A stretch of DNA of 25,103 nt from the IMG/VR virus record IMGVR_UViG_3300025468_000017, positions 1-25,103 of that record, one strand, 5' to 3'. Shown here one piece after another: positions 1 to 10,232 of this stretch (positions are counted from its first letter, which is position 1; each line of letters begins with the position of its first letter). The stretch is from a virus. A program made the translations under genes and the position numbers. The notes under the pieces are model-generated. The model worked only from the letters and a program-made list of their open reading frames with translations. It ran no database searches and was not told where the DNA came from.

Positions 1-3000
1 CTTCTTTAACTCCGCCTAAAACGGTAGGAGCTGATACAGGTAAAGAATAGTTATTAGCTGAAGTAGCTATACCATCTAGTTTAGTGTTATCAGCTGTAGT
101 AAAGTTAACTTGCGTTAGTCCACCATCGCCTACTGAATAAGTAGTATTAGTATCTGTAGAACTAATAGTACCGCCAGCAGAGATAGCAACATTAGACCCT
201 GCTGTTAACGAAGCCACAACATTTGCGGTATCTGTAACATCAGCACTTGCTTCAATACCATCTAACTTATTTTTAAGTGTAGAAGTAAAGTTTTTCTGTG
301 TTAAACCACCATCACCAACACTGTAAGTAGTGTTGTTATCAGGTACAGTAACAGTATCAGTAGTTCCATCACCACGGTTTAATGTGATAGTATGTCCACT
401 AATAGTCATCGCATTTGCCGCAGTACTTAATGACTGGTTCGATGTCTTAGCAGTTTTACTACTTAACGAAGTTGTTACCGAACTCGCATAACTAGAATCA
501 TCGCCAATAGCAGCTGCTAATTCATTGAGAGTATTCAATGCACCGGGTGCACCACCGATTAAGTTAGTAATCTGTGTATCTACATATCCCGGAGTAGTTT
601 TAGCATCTAAAGCCGTTTGTAGTCCATCAACATTACTAATAACATGATTGTGTGAATCATCTGCAACAACTGCACTAATAGTAACATTGCCCAAGTTAGA
701 CATAGTAGCAGAACCAGTTACATCACCACTCAACGCAATTACTGGATCATTTACATTAATATCCATTGTATTATCAGCATCTTGATAAGTCACTGATACA
801 CCACTTTCACTATTACTAGACCACATAGCACCAGCCGTATCTGAAATATATTCAGCCAACCCATCAATGTTTCCAGTGACATGATTATGCGAATCATCAG
901 CGACCACAACACTTAATGTAGCATTACCTAAGTTAGTGAAAGTTGCGGAACCACTTGCATCACCACTCAATGTTAATGTTGGATCTGCTGTAGCTGTAGT
1001 AGCAATACTAACATTTCCTAAATTAGTCATTGTAGCAGAACCCGTTACTGCTCCTGTTACCGTGATTGTTGGATCATTTACATTAATATCCATTGTATTA
1101 TCAGCATCTTGATAAGTCACTGATACACCACTTTCACTATTACTAGACCACATAGCACCAGCCGTATCTGAAATATATTCAGCCAACCCATCAATGTTTC
1201 CAGTGACATGATTATGCGAATCATCAGCAACCGTTAATGCAACACTTACATTGCCTAAGTTAGTCATTGTACCCGACCCAGTAGCATCACCGGTAAATGT
1301 TAATGTTGAATCTTGCGTAATTGTAATAGTTGGGGTAGCACCTTCACCACTATTATTAGTGATTCCAATACCAGTACCAGCAACCAAACTTTCAACATAA
1401 CTTCCAGTGGTATCAGTACCTAATGTTATTGCACCTGCTGATGTAGCACTATCAACATAAGCCTTTGTAGCTGCTTGTGCTGAATTAGTAATTGCATCAC
1501 TTAGGAACAATGAACTAGCTTGCATACTAGCATCAGAATAAGATGTACCATTGGCTGACGTTGCCGCTCTCCAACGATCCGAACTTTCTTCCCATACCAT
1601 ATATGCATCTGTGCCACCACGTTCTGCTTGAATACCAATGTATGTAGCAGACGCACCAGTGTTACCAGAAGCACACTGAATAATAGCATCAGAAATAGCT
1701 AAGTTAGTGCTATCAATAGTAGTAGTTGTACCATTAACAGTTAAGTTTCCACTCAATGTTAAGTTAGTAAATGTAGGGCTATCAGCACTACCAACACCTA
1801 AATCAGTAGTATGTGAACCACCATCTGCTGTACTAATGGTGTATACACCACTTGAACTATTAAACCCTGTGCTACTCACACCTGCAACAGATGTAGTGCT
1901 AGCACTTGTTATGCGACCCTGTGCATCAACTGTAATTACTGGAACCAATGAAGCTGAACCATAACTACCGGCTGAAACTGCTGTATTATCCATTGCAACC
2001 GTTAATGTATCACCTGAAACACTAGAACTCAATCCAGTTCCACCAGCAATAGTAAATGTATCAGTTCCAACCGTAATTGTGCCTGTTCCAGTATCACCTG
2101 CCATTCCCATATCAGAACTAACTGCGATGGTACTAGCTGATGTAGCACGACCCTTAGCATCAAATGTAATTACAGGAATTGCAGTTGCACTACCATAAGA
2201 AGCAGCGGTAACACCACTAGCTGCTAATGTCATTGCGGATGTAACATTTGCAGAACCATTAAATGATCCTGAATTCCATGTTCCATCACCGGTCATTGCA
2301 ATTGTGCGACTTGTTGCTAATGTAGTTGCAGTGCCAGCATTGCCGGTAGTGTCTGCTGAATCAACATACGCCTTGTTAGTTGCATCGGTAGACACTGTTG
2401 GTGTAGCAAGATTAGTAATCTTTTCGCCTTCCATATGGAAGCCAGCCACATTATGAATAGCATTGCCATCACTTGATGTCATATTCTTACCTGCCATCAG
2501 TTGCATTGTGCCATTTATCTCAATAGTACCACCAGATGCTGGTGATAAACCAATGTCACCCGACCCAGAAGTTTGGATGTCTAAGTTCTGATTCTCATCC
2601 GCACTGAATACGATAGTACCTGAATTATCTTCAATTACTTTCTGTCCATTTACATACAATGATCCTGGACCAATATACACATCTTTCCACATCTTAGTTG
2701 CACTACCCAATGATCTAACATTATCAGTATCTGGTATAAGATCAGTATCAACTATAATAGATGATCCTGAACCAGCACTTAGATTACTAACATCAATAGT
2801 ACCAGCATGAATTTCATTCCAACGGCTAGCAGACGAACCTAAGTTACGTGTAGCATTGCCATCTGGAATCACATTAGAACCGATATCAGCATTAAATGTT
2901 ACTGAATCTGTATTTGCATCACCGAATACTAAATTACCATTTGCTGTAATATTACCAGCAGCGACAATGTTTCCAGTGAAATTAGCAGTACTTGCCGTAA

Positions 3001-6000
3001 CAGTTATATTAGTATCTGAGTCATTAGTTTCAACTGTTGCTGATCCAGCACTATTTGAAATTCCAATAATAGTTTCAGTTGTAGTTAACTCACGTACTTC
3101 AATCGAATCAGCAGAAGACGGTGCTTCTGTGAATGTTAATGTCGTGCCAACTACCGCATATGCAGTGATTGGTTTCTGAATAACACCATTAATATTAACG
3201 ATACATGATGCAGTAGTTTGTGAACTTCCTAATGTAAATGCAGTAGTTGATCCATCACCAGTGAATGATTCTGTAGCAATTGCCGTAAACTCTGTAGACA
3301 TTTGCGTCCACTTACTACCTTCCCAATACTCTGGGTTAGTTGTGTTAGTATTAAATCTAAACATACCAACAGACGGTGTGCCTGGACGCTGTGCAGATGT
3401 ACCTCGTGGTAATAACATTGAATCAGTTGATCCAACTACTAATTTAGCACCAGTAACTGGGGTAGCTGTTCCGATCAATACGGTATCCGTGCCACCATCA
3501 GTAACTAATAAGTTAGCATCAGTGTCACCTTCAATACGAACATCGACATCAGCACCAGCTTCATTAATAGTAACATTACCATCTAATGTAGTTGCACCAT
3601 CAACATCTAATGTTCCACTTGTGTGAATATTACCCGATGTATTAGCAACTGTGAATGCACCACTATCTGCATTAATGCCACCATTTGCGTTTAATAACGC
3701 ACTGATAGTAGTAATGCCAGTAACACCCAATGTACCACCAACCGTTGCATTGTTAGTAACAGTAGCGTTATCTAATGTGTTGGTTCCGTTTGCATTTAAT
3801 GCACCAGTTAATGTAGTTGCACTAGTAACAGCTAATGTACCAGCAATTGCTGTATTACCACTTGCACTTGCTACTGTAAACTTAGATGTGTTAACATCGA
3901 AGTCACCATCAATACCAGCAGCACCAGAAACTGCTAATGTAGTTCCAATTGTTGCAGCACCAGTAATAGTTGCACTTGCTAATGTTGAAGCACCAGCATT
4001 TAGTGTACTAGATAATGTAGTTGCCCCAGATACCCCTAGTGTACCACCGACCGAAGTGTTACCACTTGATTGGGTGATAGTAGTAGCACCGACAGTTAAT
4101 GTTGTTCCATCAAATGTGAAGTTTCCATCATCTTCAATTTCACCAGCAGCACCGGCAATAACTACACGGTTGTTGGTTAAATCACTAATTTTAGCACTTG
4201 ATAATGTAGCTGCACCCGAAGTCAATGTACTTGTAACCGCTAATGTACCTGATACGGTCTCATTTCCAGTAACCGCTAACACAGAACCATTAAATGTTAA
4301 GTTTCCACTATCTTCGATAGCACCACCAGCACCTGCCAATATAACACGTCCACTTGTCAGATCACTAACTGTAGCACTTGATAATGTTGTTTCGCCAGCA
4401 CTCAATGTACTAGATAATACAGTAGCATCAGTAACACTTAATGTACCAGCAATAGTTGTATTACCTGTAGCATCAGCAACGATAAACTTATCAGTATCAA
4501 CTGTAATACCACCATTTGCAGCCAATGAACCACCAATCGTAGCAGTAGTTGTGACACTAGCACTATTCAATGTAGCTAACCCACTTGTTGAAGCAGTAGA
4601 CATTGTAGTAGCACCAGTTACACCCAATGTACCACCTACTGTAGTATTGCCTGTAACCGAAGCACTTGCCAACGTTGAAACACCAGTTACACCTAGTGTG
4701 CCACCTATCGTAGCATCACCTGTATTACGAATCCCACCCATTGCCATAGTACCCAATGCACCAGTAATTACTTCTGCTGTATTAGTTGCATCTGAGATGA
4801 ATACCATTTCAGAAGCACTATCATCATAACCGAAGAATCCAAGTTTAGCATCAGTGCCATTATGCCATTTATACACGATACCACGATCTTTATTATCGTC
4901 AGAACCATTCGCCCCAACTGTCATGATTGGGTCAACTACTTCAACCGTAGTTGAGTTTACAGTAGTTGTAGTACCATTAACAGTTAAGTTACCACTAATA
5001 ATAGTATCACCACTTGCTGTCAATGTACTAACATCTGTGTGTCCATCGACTTCTAAGGTACCATCTGTATGTACATTACCTGAAGTATCAGCTACCGTAA
5101 ATGCAGTACCATCAACCTCAATACCACCATTAGCAGCTAATAGACCACTTGCAGTGATTGTTGTAGCTGTTGTGGCACCAGCACTTAATGTACCATAGAC
5201 TGCTGTATTACCAGTCGCACTATCAACAGTGAACTTATTAGTACTAACATCAAAGTCACCATCAATACCAGTAGCACCAGTGACATCTAATGTACTCGCA
5301 GAAGCATTGCCTGTGATAATAGCACTTACTAATGTAGAAACACCTGCACTTAATGTACCATCGATAACTGCGTTACCTGTAACATCCAAGTCCGCACCGA
5401 CATTCATATTACCAGTACTAGTAACAATACCATCAACTAGCAACAATGAACCATTAAATGTTAAGTTTCCGCTATCTTCTAATTCACCTGCTGTTCCAGC
5501 TAATACAACACGTCCACTAGATAAATCACTAACTTTAGCACTTGCTAAGGTAGTATTTCCTGCACTTAATGTACCTGAAACAGTAGCATTGCTACTAAAT
5601 TCAACATTCCCACCAACGGTAGCTCCAGCAGTAACTACTAATCCGTTACCCGATGCTTTACTTAATGTTAATGTATCACTGATATCAGCTGTACTATTTG
5701 CATCGATTGCACCATTAAATGTAGCTAATCCAGATGCTGTAATAGTTGAAGCTGTAGTTGCGCCAGTAACAGCTAACGTACCAGCAATTGCTGTATTACC
5801 GGTAGCATCAGCGACCGTGAACTTATTGCTGTCAACTGCAATACCAGCATTTGCATTAAGGAGACCACTTATTGTGGTAACACCCGTAACACCCAATGTA
5901 CCACCAACCGTAGATGCACCTGTAACTGTTAGTGCATCACCGATAGTAACATCATCTGGTAATCCAATTGTTAACGTATCAGTAGCACTAACCGCAGTAG

Positions 6001-9000
6001 TTACTTCATTTGCTGTTCCACTCACAACCATTGTGTCTCCACTAGAGATTGTCTGTGAAGAAGAACCATCAGATAATGTCCAACCCGTAGAAGATAATAA
6101 ATCTACATATGCTTTGGTAGCAGCATCTTGTGCTGATGTTGGATCTGTTACATTTGAAACTTTATTTGATCCTGCACTAATAGTTTGACCATTCGCAACA
6201 GTTAATCCACCATTGAATGTGGCACTCTGCCCAAATGTCGAAGCACCTGTTACAGTAACCGTATCAACACCTGCATTGCCTAATGTAACATTGCCATTTA
6301 GTGTGGTATTACCCGCAACACTAAGTGCTTGACTTAATGACGCATCACCGGAAACAGTTAATGTAGTTGAAACCGTAGTTGCTCCAGAAATAGCCAACGT
6401 AGACCCATTAAATGTTAAGTTTCCACTATCTTCTACTTCACCACTTGCACCAGCAATTAATACGCGATTATCTGTTAAATCAGTAACACGTAAACTTCCA
6501 ACTGCCATCCCACTTAAACTTCCAGTCATAACAGACGAAGTATCAGTTGCATCAGCAATCACTACAAATTCAGAAGCACTATCATCATAACCCATAAAGG
6601 CTTCTTTTGCATCTGTTCCGTTATGCCATTTTAATTTTAGACCGCGATCTAAGTTATCATCTGACCCATTAGTACCTAATGTCATAATTGGATCAGCTAC
6701 TTCAACTACTGTTGAGTTAACTGTTGTTGTTGTGCCAGAAACGGTTAAGTTTCCACCTACAATAACATTCCCTGTTGATGTCAGTGAACTAACATCAGTA
6801 TGACCAGTAACAGCGAGTGTACCACCAACTGTTGCATCAGCAGTAACAGAAAGTCCTGTTCCTGTTGCTTTGCTTAATGTTAATGTATCTGCAAAATCAC
6901 CTACGCCAGATGCATCCAATGATGAAATAGTAGTTGCGCCTGTTACTGATAATGTACCAGCAATTGCTGTATTACCTGTGCTATCAGCGACAGTGAACTT
7001 ATTGGTATCAACTTCAATACCACCGTTTAAACTAGCTAACCCACCAACAGATAGTGTGCTTGCAGTAACTACTGCACCTGACGATCCATCTACTGTGAAG
7101 TTACTTGTATCAACTGCGATACCACCATCTGCATTAAGTAATCCAGTTAATGTAGTAACACCTGTTACAGCGAGTGTACCACCAACTGTTGCATCAGCAG
7201 TAACAGAAAGACCTGTTCCTGTTGCTTTGCTTAATGTTAATGTATTGTTAATATCAGCAGTATTGTTAATATCAACTGCACCATTTAGTGTAGTTCCACC
7301 AGATATAGTCAATGTTCCTGATGTAGCAACATTTCCAGTTGAATTAGCAACAGTGAACGCACCATCAACATCAATTCCACCATCTAAACTAGCTAAACCA
7401 CTAGCATCAATAGTAGTACTCGACAATGCGCCTGAAGTTAATGAGCCAGATAGTGTCGTATTACCAGTAACAGTTAGTGTACCAGCAACCGCTGTGTTAC
7501 CACTTGCACTTGCTACCGTGAATTTAGATGAATTAACATCGAAGTCACCATCAACACCCATCGCACCAGTAACATCCATTGTAGTACTTACTGTTGCTGA
7601 ACCTGTAACAGCCAATATTGATCCATCAAATGTTAAATTAGTTGAATCTTCTACTTCACCGTTTGTACCAGCAAGTAACACACGACTAGTTGTTAAATCA
7701 GAAACTTTTAAGCTACCAAATTTAGCAGCACCCACCGCACCAGACATTACTTCTGCCGCATTAGATGCATCTGGGATGAATACAAATTCAGAAGAACTAT
7801 CGTCATACCCAAAATAACCAACTTTTGCATCTGTTCCGTTATGCCACTGATATTGCACACCACGATCTTTATTGTCATCCGCAGCTGGTGCAGTATCTCC
7901 ACCTAAATTCATAATTGGGTCATCAACGGAAACCACAGTTGAATTAACTGTAGTAGATGTACCATTAACTGTTAGATTTCCACCCACAATAACATTGCCA
8001 GTAGACTCTAACGTACCATTGATTGTTGTATTTGCAGCGGTTAATGTACCTGATGTGTCTATGTTACCCGTTGAATTAGCAACAGTAAATACGCCATCAA
8101 CATCAATTCCACCATCTAAACTAGCTAAACCACTTGCTGTGATTGTAGTCACCGTAGCATTGTCAGTAGCATTTAATGTTGTTGTAGTAGTTCCGCCATT
8201 TGCAATTAATGCACTAGTTAATGTAGTAACACCAGTAACAGCGAGTGTACCACCAACTGTTGCATCAGCAGTAACAGAAAGTCCTGTTCCTGTTGCTTTG
8301 CTTAATGTTAATGTATCTGCAAAATCACCTACACCAGATGCATCTAACGATGAAATAGTAGTTGCACCATTAACATCCAATGTGCCATCAATAACTGTAT
8401 TGCCTGTAGCATCAGCGACTGTGAACTTATTGGTATCAACTACAATACCACCGTTTAATGTTGCCAATCCTGATGCAGTAATAGCAGCAACAGTTGATGC
8501 ACCGGTAACACCTAATGTGCTACCTAATGTAGTTGCACCATCAGCATTTAATGTGCTTGCAGTAGAAACAGCACCCGATGAACCATCTACAGTGAAATTA
8601 TTTGTATCAACTGCAATACCACCATTTGCGTTTAGCAAATTAGCAAGTGTTGTTACACCAGTAACACCTAGTGTGCCACCAAATGAACCATCTGCTGATG
8701 CTACTAAATCTTCTAATGCTAAGTCTTTGACTTGCATATCAGCATATGCTGATACCGTAACTGTCGTGCTAGAATCTGCATCTGAAGTAGTTGCCGCAAC
8801 GAACTTATCCGCTGATTCATCCCAAACGAATGCTATATTTGTGTTTGTTCCACGTTCACCGATAAACCCGATGTCCGTAGCACCTGCGCCACTTTGGTTT
8901 GACGCTAAAACCATTATCGGATCTTCAACTGTCATAGCGGTAGTATCGATTGTCGTCGATGTACCACTTACAGTCAAGTTGCCGGTGACCGTTAGGTTTG

Positions 9001-9115
9001 AACCATAGGTCATGTCGTTTTCTAAAAGACCACCTGTAATCGTACTAGAAACGAGTTTTGTTCCCGTAATTGTACCATCAGTGATCTGATTATTCTTAAT
9101 TCTTGTAATTGCCAT
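1..9115 (-). CDS. Giant modular phage fibre-like virion protein (C-terminus beyond the window)
   Basis: The frame opens at an ATG at 9113-9115 behind a good Shine-Dalgarno (AAGGGAG, about 9 nt upstream) and stays open to base 1, giving at least 3038 codons; the C-terminus is missing. The N-terminus (MAITRIKNNQITDGTI) resembles the attachment end of fibre-type proteins in marine T4-like phages. The rest is almost wholly repeats: dozens of short Gly/Thr/Ala/Asn-rich units of the form GNTxIxGTLxVTG, five copies of an approximately 75-residue DPIM/WHNGTDAK-type module, five copies of a RVxLAG-ExEDSxNLTF module, one AQRP module (3085-3415), and a DDSHNHVTGN repeat near the left end. I found only two cysteines. 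The composition points to a beta-rich extracellular fibre or adhesin. Its position after the capsid genes and four smaller fibre-like genes fits a virion surface role. The exact function (tail fibre, whisker or head decoration) is inference, and a C-terminal receptor or chaperone domain may lie outside the window. Confidence 0.9.
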   Translation of the reverse strand, partial: MAITRIKNNQITDGTITGTKLVSSTITGGLLENDMTYGSNLTVTGNLTVSGTSTTIDTTAMTVEDPIMVLASNQSGAGATDIGFIGERGTNTNIAFVWDESADKFVAATTSDADSSTTVTVSAYADMQVKDLALEDLVASADGSFGGTLGVTGVTTLANLLNANGGIAVDTNNFTVDGSSGAVSTASTLNADGATTLGSTLGVTGASTVAAITASGLATLNGGIVVDTNKFTVADATGNTVIDGTLDVNGATTISSLDASGVGDFADTLTLSKATGTGLSVTADATVGGTLAVTGVTTLTSALIANGGTTTTTLNATDNATVTTITASGLASLDGGIDVDGVFTVANSTGNIDTSGTLTAANTTINGTLESTGNVIVGGNLTVNGTSTTVNSTVVSVDDPIMNLGGDTAPAADDNKDRGVQYQWHNGTDAKVGYFGYDDSSSEFVFIPDASNAAEVMSGAVGAAKFGSLKVSDLTTSRVLLAGTNGEVEDSTNLTFDGSILAVTGSATVSTTMDVTGAMGVDGDFDVNSSKFTVASASGNTAVAGTLTVTGNTTLSGSLTSGALSSTTIDASGLASLDGGIDVDGAFTVANSTGNVATSGTLTISGGTTLNGAVDINNTADINNTLTLSKATGTGLSVTADATVGGTLAVTGVTTLTGLLNADGGIAVDTSNFTVDGSSGAVVTASTLSVGGLASLNGGIEVDTNKFTVADSTGNTAIAGTLSVTGATTISSLDASGVGDFADTLTLSKATGTGLSVTADATVGGTLAVTGHTDVSSLTSTGNVIVGGNLTVSGTTTTVNSTVVEVADPIMTLGTNGSDDNLDRGLKLKWHNGTDAKEAFMGYDDSASEFVVIADATDTSSVMTGSLSGMAVGSLRVTDLTDNRVLIAGASGEVEDSGNLTFNGSTLAISGATTVSTTLTVSGDASLSQALSVAGNTTLNGNVTLGNAGVDTVTVTGASTFGQSATFNGGLTVANGQTISAGSNKVSNVTDPTSAQDAATKAYVDLLSSTGWTLSDGSSSQTISSGDTMVVSGTANEVTTAVSATDTLTIGLPDDVTIGDALTVTGASTVGGTLGVTGVTTISGLLNANAGIAVDSNKFTVADATGNTAIAGTLAVTGATTASTITASGLATFNGAIDANSTADISDTLTLSKASGNGLVVTAGATVGGNVEFSSNATVSGTLSAGNTTLASAKVSDLSSGRVVLAGTAGELEDSGNLTFNGSLLLVDGIVTSTGNMNVGADLDVTGNAVIDGTLSAGVSTLVSAIITGNASASTLDVTGATGIDGDFDVSTNKFTVDSATGNTAVYGTLSAGATTATTITASGLLAANGGIEVDGTAFTVADTSGNVHTDGTLEVDGHTDVSTLTASGDTIISGNLTVNGTTTTVNSTTVEVVDPIMTVGANGSDDNKDRGIVYKWHNGTDAKLGFFGYDDSASEMVFISDATNTAEVITGALGTMAMGGIRNTGDATIGGTLGVTGVSTLASASVTGNTTVGGTLGVTGATTMSTASTSGLATLNSASVTTTATIGGSLAANGGITVDTDKFIVADATGNTTIAGTLSVTDATVLSSTLSAGETTLSSATVSDLTSGRVILAGAGGAIEDSGNLTFNGSVLAVTGNETVSGTLAVTSTLTSGAATLSSAKISDLTNNRVVIAGAAGEIEDDGNFTFDGTTLTVGATTITQSSGNTSVGGTLGVSGATTLSSTLNAGASTLASATITGAATIGTTLAVSGAAGIDGDFDVNTSKFTVASASGNTAIAGTLAVTSATTLTGALNANGTNTLDNATVTNNATVGGTLGVTGITTISALLNANGGINADSGAFTVANTSGNIHTSGTLDVDGATTLDGNVTINEAGADVDVRIEGDTDANLLVTDGGTDTVLIGTATPVTGAKLVVGSTDSMLLPRGTSAQRPGTPSVGMFRFNTNTTNPEYWEGSKWTQMSTEFTAIATESFTGDGSTTAFTLGSSQTTASCIVNINGVIQKPITAYAVVGTTLTFTEAPSSADSIEVRELTTTETIIGISNSAGSATVETNDSDTNITVTASTANFTGNIVAAGNITANGNLVFGDANTDSVTFNADIGSNVIPDGNATRNLGSSASRWNEIHAGTIDVSNLSAGSGSSIIVDTDLIPDTDNVRSLGSATKMWKDVYIGPGSLYVNGQKVIEDNSGTIVFSADENQNLDIQTSGSGDIGLSPASGGTIEINGTMQLMAGKNMTSSDGNAIHNVAGFHMEGEKITNLATPTVSTDATNKAYVDSADTTGNAGTATTLATSRTIAMTGDGTWNSGSFNGSANVTSAMTLAASGVTAASYGSATAIPVITFDAKGRATSASTIAVSSDMGMAGDTGTGTITVGTDTFTIAGGTGLSSSVSGDTLTVAMDNTAVSAGSYGSASLVPVITVDAQGRITSASTTSVAGVSSTGFNSSSGVYTISTADGGSHTTDLGVGSADSPTFTNLTLSGNLTVNGTTTTIDSTNLAISDAIIQCASGNTGASATYIGIQAERGGTDAYMVWEESSDRWRAATSANGTSYSDASMQASSLFLSDAITNSAQAATKAYVDSATSAGAITLGTDTTGSYVESLVAGTGIGITNNSGEGATPTITITQDSTLTFTGDATGSGTMTNLGNVSVALTVADDSHNHVTGNIDGLAEYISDTAGAMWSSNSESGVSVTYQDADNTMDINVNDPTITVTGAVTGSATMTNLGNVSIATTATADPTLTLSGDASGSATFTNLGNATLSVVVADDSHNHVTGNIDGLAEYISDTAGAMWSSNSESGVSVTYQDADNTMDINVNDPVIALSGDVTGSATMSNLGNVTISAVVADDSHNHVISNVDGLQTALDAKTTPGYVDTQITNLIGGAPGALNTLNELAAAIGDDSSYASSVTTSLSSKTAKTSNQSLSTAANAMTISGHTITLNRGDGTTDTVTVPDNNTTYSVGDGGLTQKNFTSTLKNKLDGIEASADVTDTANVVASLTAGSNVAISAGGTISSTDTNTTYSVGDGGLTQVNFTTADNTKLDGIATSANNYSLPVSAPTVLGGVKE
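743..1228. repeat. 159-bp perfect direct repeat inside the giant fibre gene
   Basis: Bases 743-901 and 1070-1228 read identically in my comparison, 327 bp (109 codons) apart, so the repeat is in frame. It encodes about 53 residues from the DDSHNHVTGN motif through the TAGAMWSSNSESG segment to NVNDP. A third, diverged copy of the DDSHNHV motif lies near 625-675. The lack of synonymous differences, unlike the neighbouring repeats, suggests recent duplication or gene conversion. Confidence 0.93.
4099..7709 (-). repeat. Five copies of the RVxLAG-EDSGNLTF module
   Basis: A roughly 32-residue unit, SDLTxxRVxLAG then ExEDSGNLTFNGSxLAV, occurs at about 4099-4192, 4279-4375, 5440-5536, 6396-6493 and 7612-7709. 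A sixth copy lies in the separate gene at 9210-10232 (about 9957-10041). DNA similarity is also high; the string AATGTTAAGTTTCC recurs in the copies near 4301, 5457 and 6411. It is probably a beta-hairpin unit of the fibre; that structural reading is inference. Confidence 0.82.
6803..8332. repeat. 102-bp exact dispersed repeat with a third near-copy, in the giant fibre gene
   Basis: Bases 6803-6904 and 8231-8332 are identical over 102 bp, and 7167-7245 repeats 79 bp of the same unit with one mismatch. The unit encodes the segment containing LTLSKATGTGLSVTADATVG (read on the minus strand). The copies are in frame and separated by other modules, which fits recombination between modules within the gene. 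Confidence 0.9.
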
Positions 9116-9209
9116 AATTGAGCTCCCTTAATTAGCTACTACTATTTACGGAAAATTACGGAATTATTATATGTGTATATTATACATTACGGCAAATACC
9201 AACGTGTTA
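9116..9209 (-). promoter_or_regulatory. AT-rich gap before the giant gene, with Shine-Dalgarno and three TTACGG repeats
   Basis: The gap holds the AAGGGAG ribosome site of the giant gene, a small TGTATA/TATACA hairpin (9174-9186), and TTACGG three times (9146, 9156, 9187 on the plus strand). No NATAAATA box is present, so the giant gene is probably read through from upstream or uses an unrecognised promoter. Confidence 0.35.
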
Positions 9210-10232
9210 TTAAGTTGCTGATATAGCTACACCAAAAATTATTCGTTGCCAATCTGATCCACTATATACTGCCAAACATGGATTGCCTGAATCCCCATCT
9301 GAAACATATATAAGCTGGCCATTTGATTTATTTGAAAGAGCATTTGCCTGTAATACAGTATAAACTGGCAATTGAATGCTGTGTGCATTGGTAGCATCAA
9401 ATATTTCAGCAGAACCTATTGATATTACAGTATTACCGGAAATATCTAGTGTAATGCCGGTTCCACTTGCATCTACTTTAGTAGTCCCATTTGCATTTGT
9501 GATAGCACTATATGATGCTATTTCTGATATAAATCGTATTTCTACTTTATCAGTAATAACAGGTGCTTCGGCAAATGTTATTTGGTTAGCAGACACTGTA
9601 TATGCAGTATCTGGCATTTGTATAATGCCGTTAATATTAACCATTATTGCCGCAGATGTAGTTGAATTATCCAATGTAAATACAGTAGTTGCACCATCAC
9701 CTGTGATTGTTTGGCTAGTTAGTGCGGCAAAGGCAGCAGGACCAACCACTTCCCATATTACACCGTTGTATATTTCGGGATATCCCAAATCAGAATTATA
9801 TCTAAATGTGCTTGAAACAGGAGTAGATGGACGTTGTGCAGTAGTTCCATACGGTATTCTAATGCCATCATTGCCTGTTATTTTTACAATTCCCGTGCCA
9901 TCTGCTGTGATTGTAAGATCATTATTAGTTCCTGAACTGATATTATCTATGACTAATGTAGTTCCATCAAAGGTCAGATTGGCACTATCTTCCAATAAAC
10001 CACTTGTTCCAGCAATAACTACACGATTATTAGTCAATGTAGTTATTGCGGTATTTCCAGAGACAGACAGCGTTCCGGTAATACTCAATGTTTCGGATGG
10101 TGTAGCATCATTAATGCCAATACGATCATTAACCACATCCAACATCAATAAATCAGTATCAAACGCTAGATTTGTCCCATCACGAAGCAGATTATCAGTA
10201 AGCATTTGGCCATGTATCTTACTAATAGCCAT
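9210..10232 (-). CDS. Tail-fibre-like virion protein, 340 aa
   Basis: A modular structural protein. Residues 1-45 form an N-terminal segment (MAISKIHGQMLTDNLL) like the attachment ends of the neighbouring fibre genes. Residues 67-96 carry the RVVIAG-LLEDSANLTFDG module. Residues 126-235 carry the AQRP module (PYGTTAQRP, then TGDGATTVFTL and NINGIIQMP), also found in the giant gene and in the 137-aa neighbour. The C-terminal part (about 288-332) contains QLIYVSDGDSGNPCLAVYSG, a sheet-like ending familiar in phage fibre proteins. The start overlaps the upstream stop in TAATG, with GAGG 8-9 nt upstream, so translation is probably coupled. A virion surface role is inferred from module sharing and position; the exact substructure is unknown. 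Confidence 0.82.
   Translation of the reverse strand: MAISKIHGQMLTDNLLRDGTNLAFDTDLLMLDVVNDRIGINDATPSETLSITGTLSVSGNTAITTLTNNRVVIAGTSGLLEDSANLTFDGTTLVIDNISSGTNNDLTITADGTGIVKITGNDGIRIPYGTTAQRPSTPVSSTFRYNSDLGYPEIYNGVIWEVVGPAAFAALTSQTITGDGATTVFTLDNSTTSAAIMVNINGIIQMPDTAYTVSANQITFAEAPVITDKVEIRFISEIASYSAITNANGTTKVDASGTGITLDISGNTVISIGSAEIFDATNAHSIQLPVYTVLQANALSNKSNGQLIYVSDGDSGNPCLAVYSGSDWQRIIFGVAISAT

Larger units (their letters stand above)
1558..8985 (-). repeat. Five copies of the DPIM / WHNGTDAK-type fibre module
   Basis: The same roughly 65-75-residue module recurs at about 1558-1746, 4768-4991, 6527-6752, 7746-7979 and 8797-8985. Each copy starts with NLTVxGTxTTxxST, continues with a DPIM-like strand, an acidic Asp/Gly turn and an Arg-Gly, and ends with a (Y/W)DxSxSEFV-like strand. 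The middle three are close relatives sharing KWHNGTDAK/QWHNGTDAK; the outer two (ERGGTDAYMVWEESSD; ERGTNTNIAFVWDES) are more diverged. A sixth relative lies in the separate gene at 10969-11637. Boundaries are approximate because they come from translated similarity. Confidence 0.85.

Noticed and set aside
1707-9008. Long plus-strand open frames (for example 3651-4829, 5229-6188, 6870-7817, 7872-9008)
   Set aside because: They lie antisense to the continuous minus-strand fibre frame, have Val/Pro/Ala-rich nonsense composition mirroring its Thr/Asn/Gly codons, and lack ribosome sites; they are shadows.
1-9115. CRISPR-like array because of many repeats
   Set aside because: Repeats are in-frame protein modules of varied length and divergence, not short identical repeats with unique equal-length spacers.
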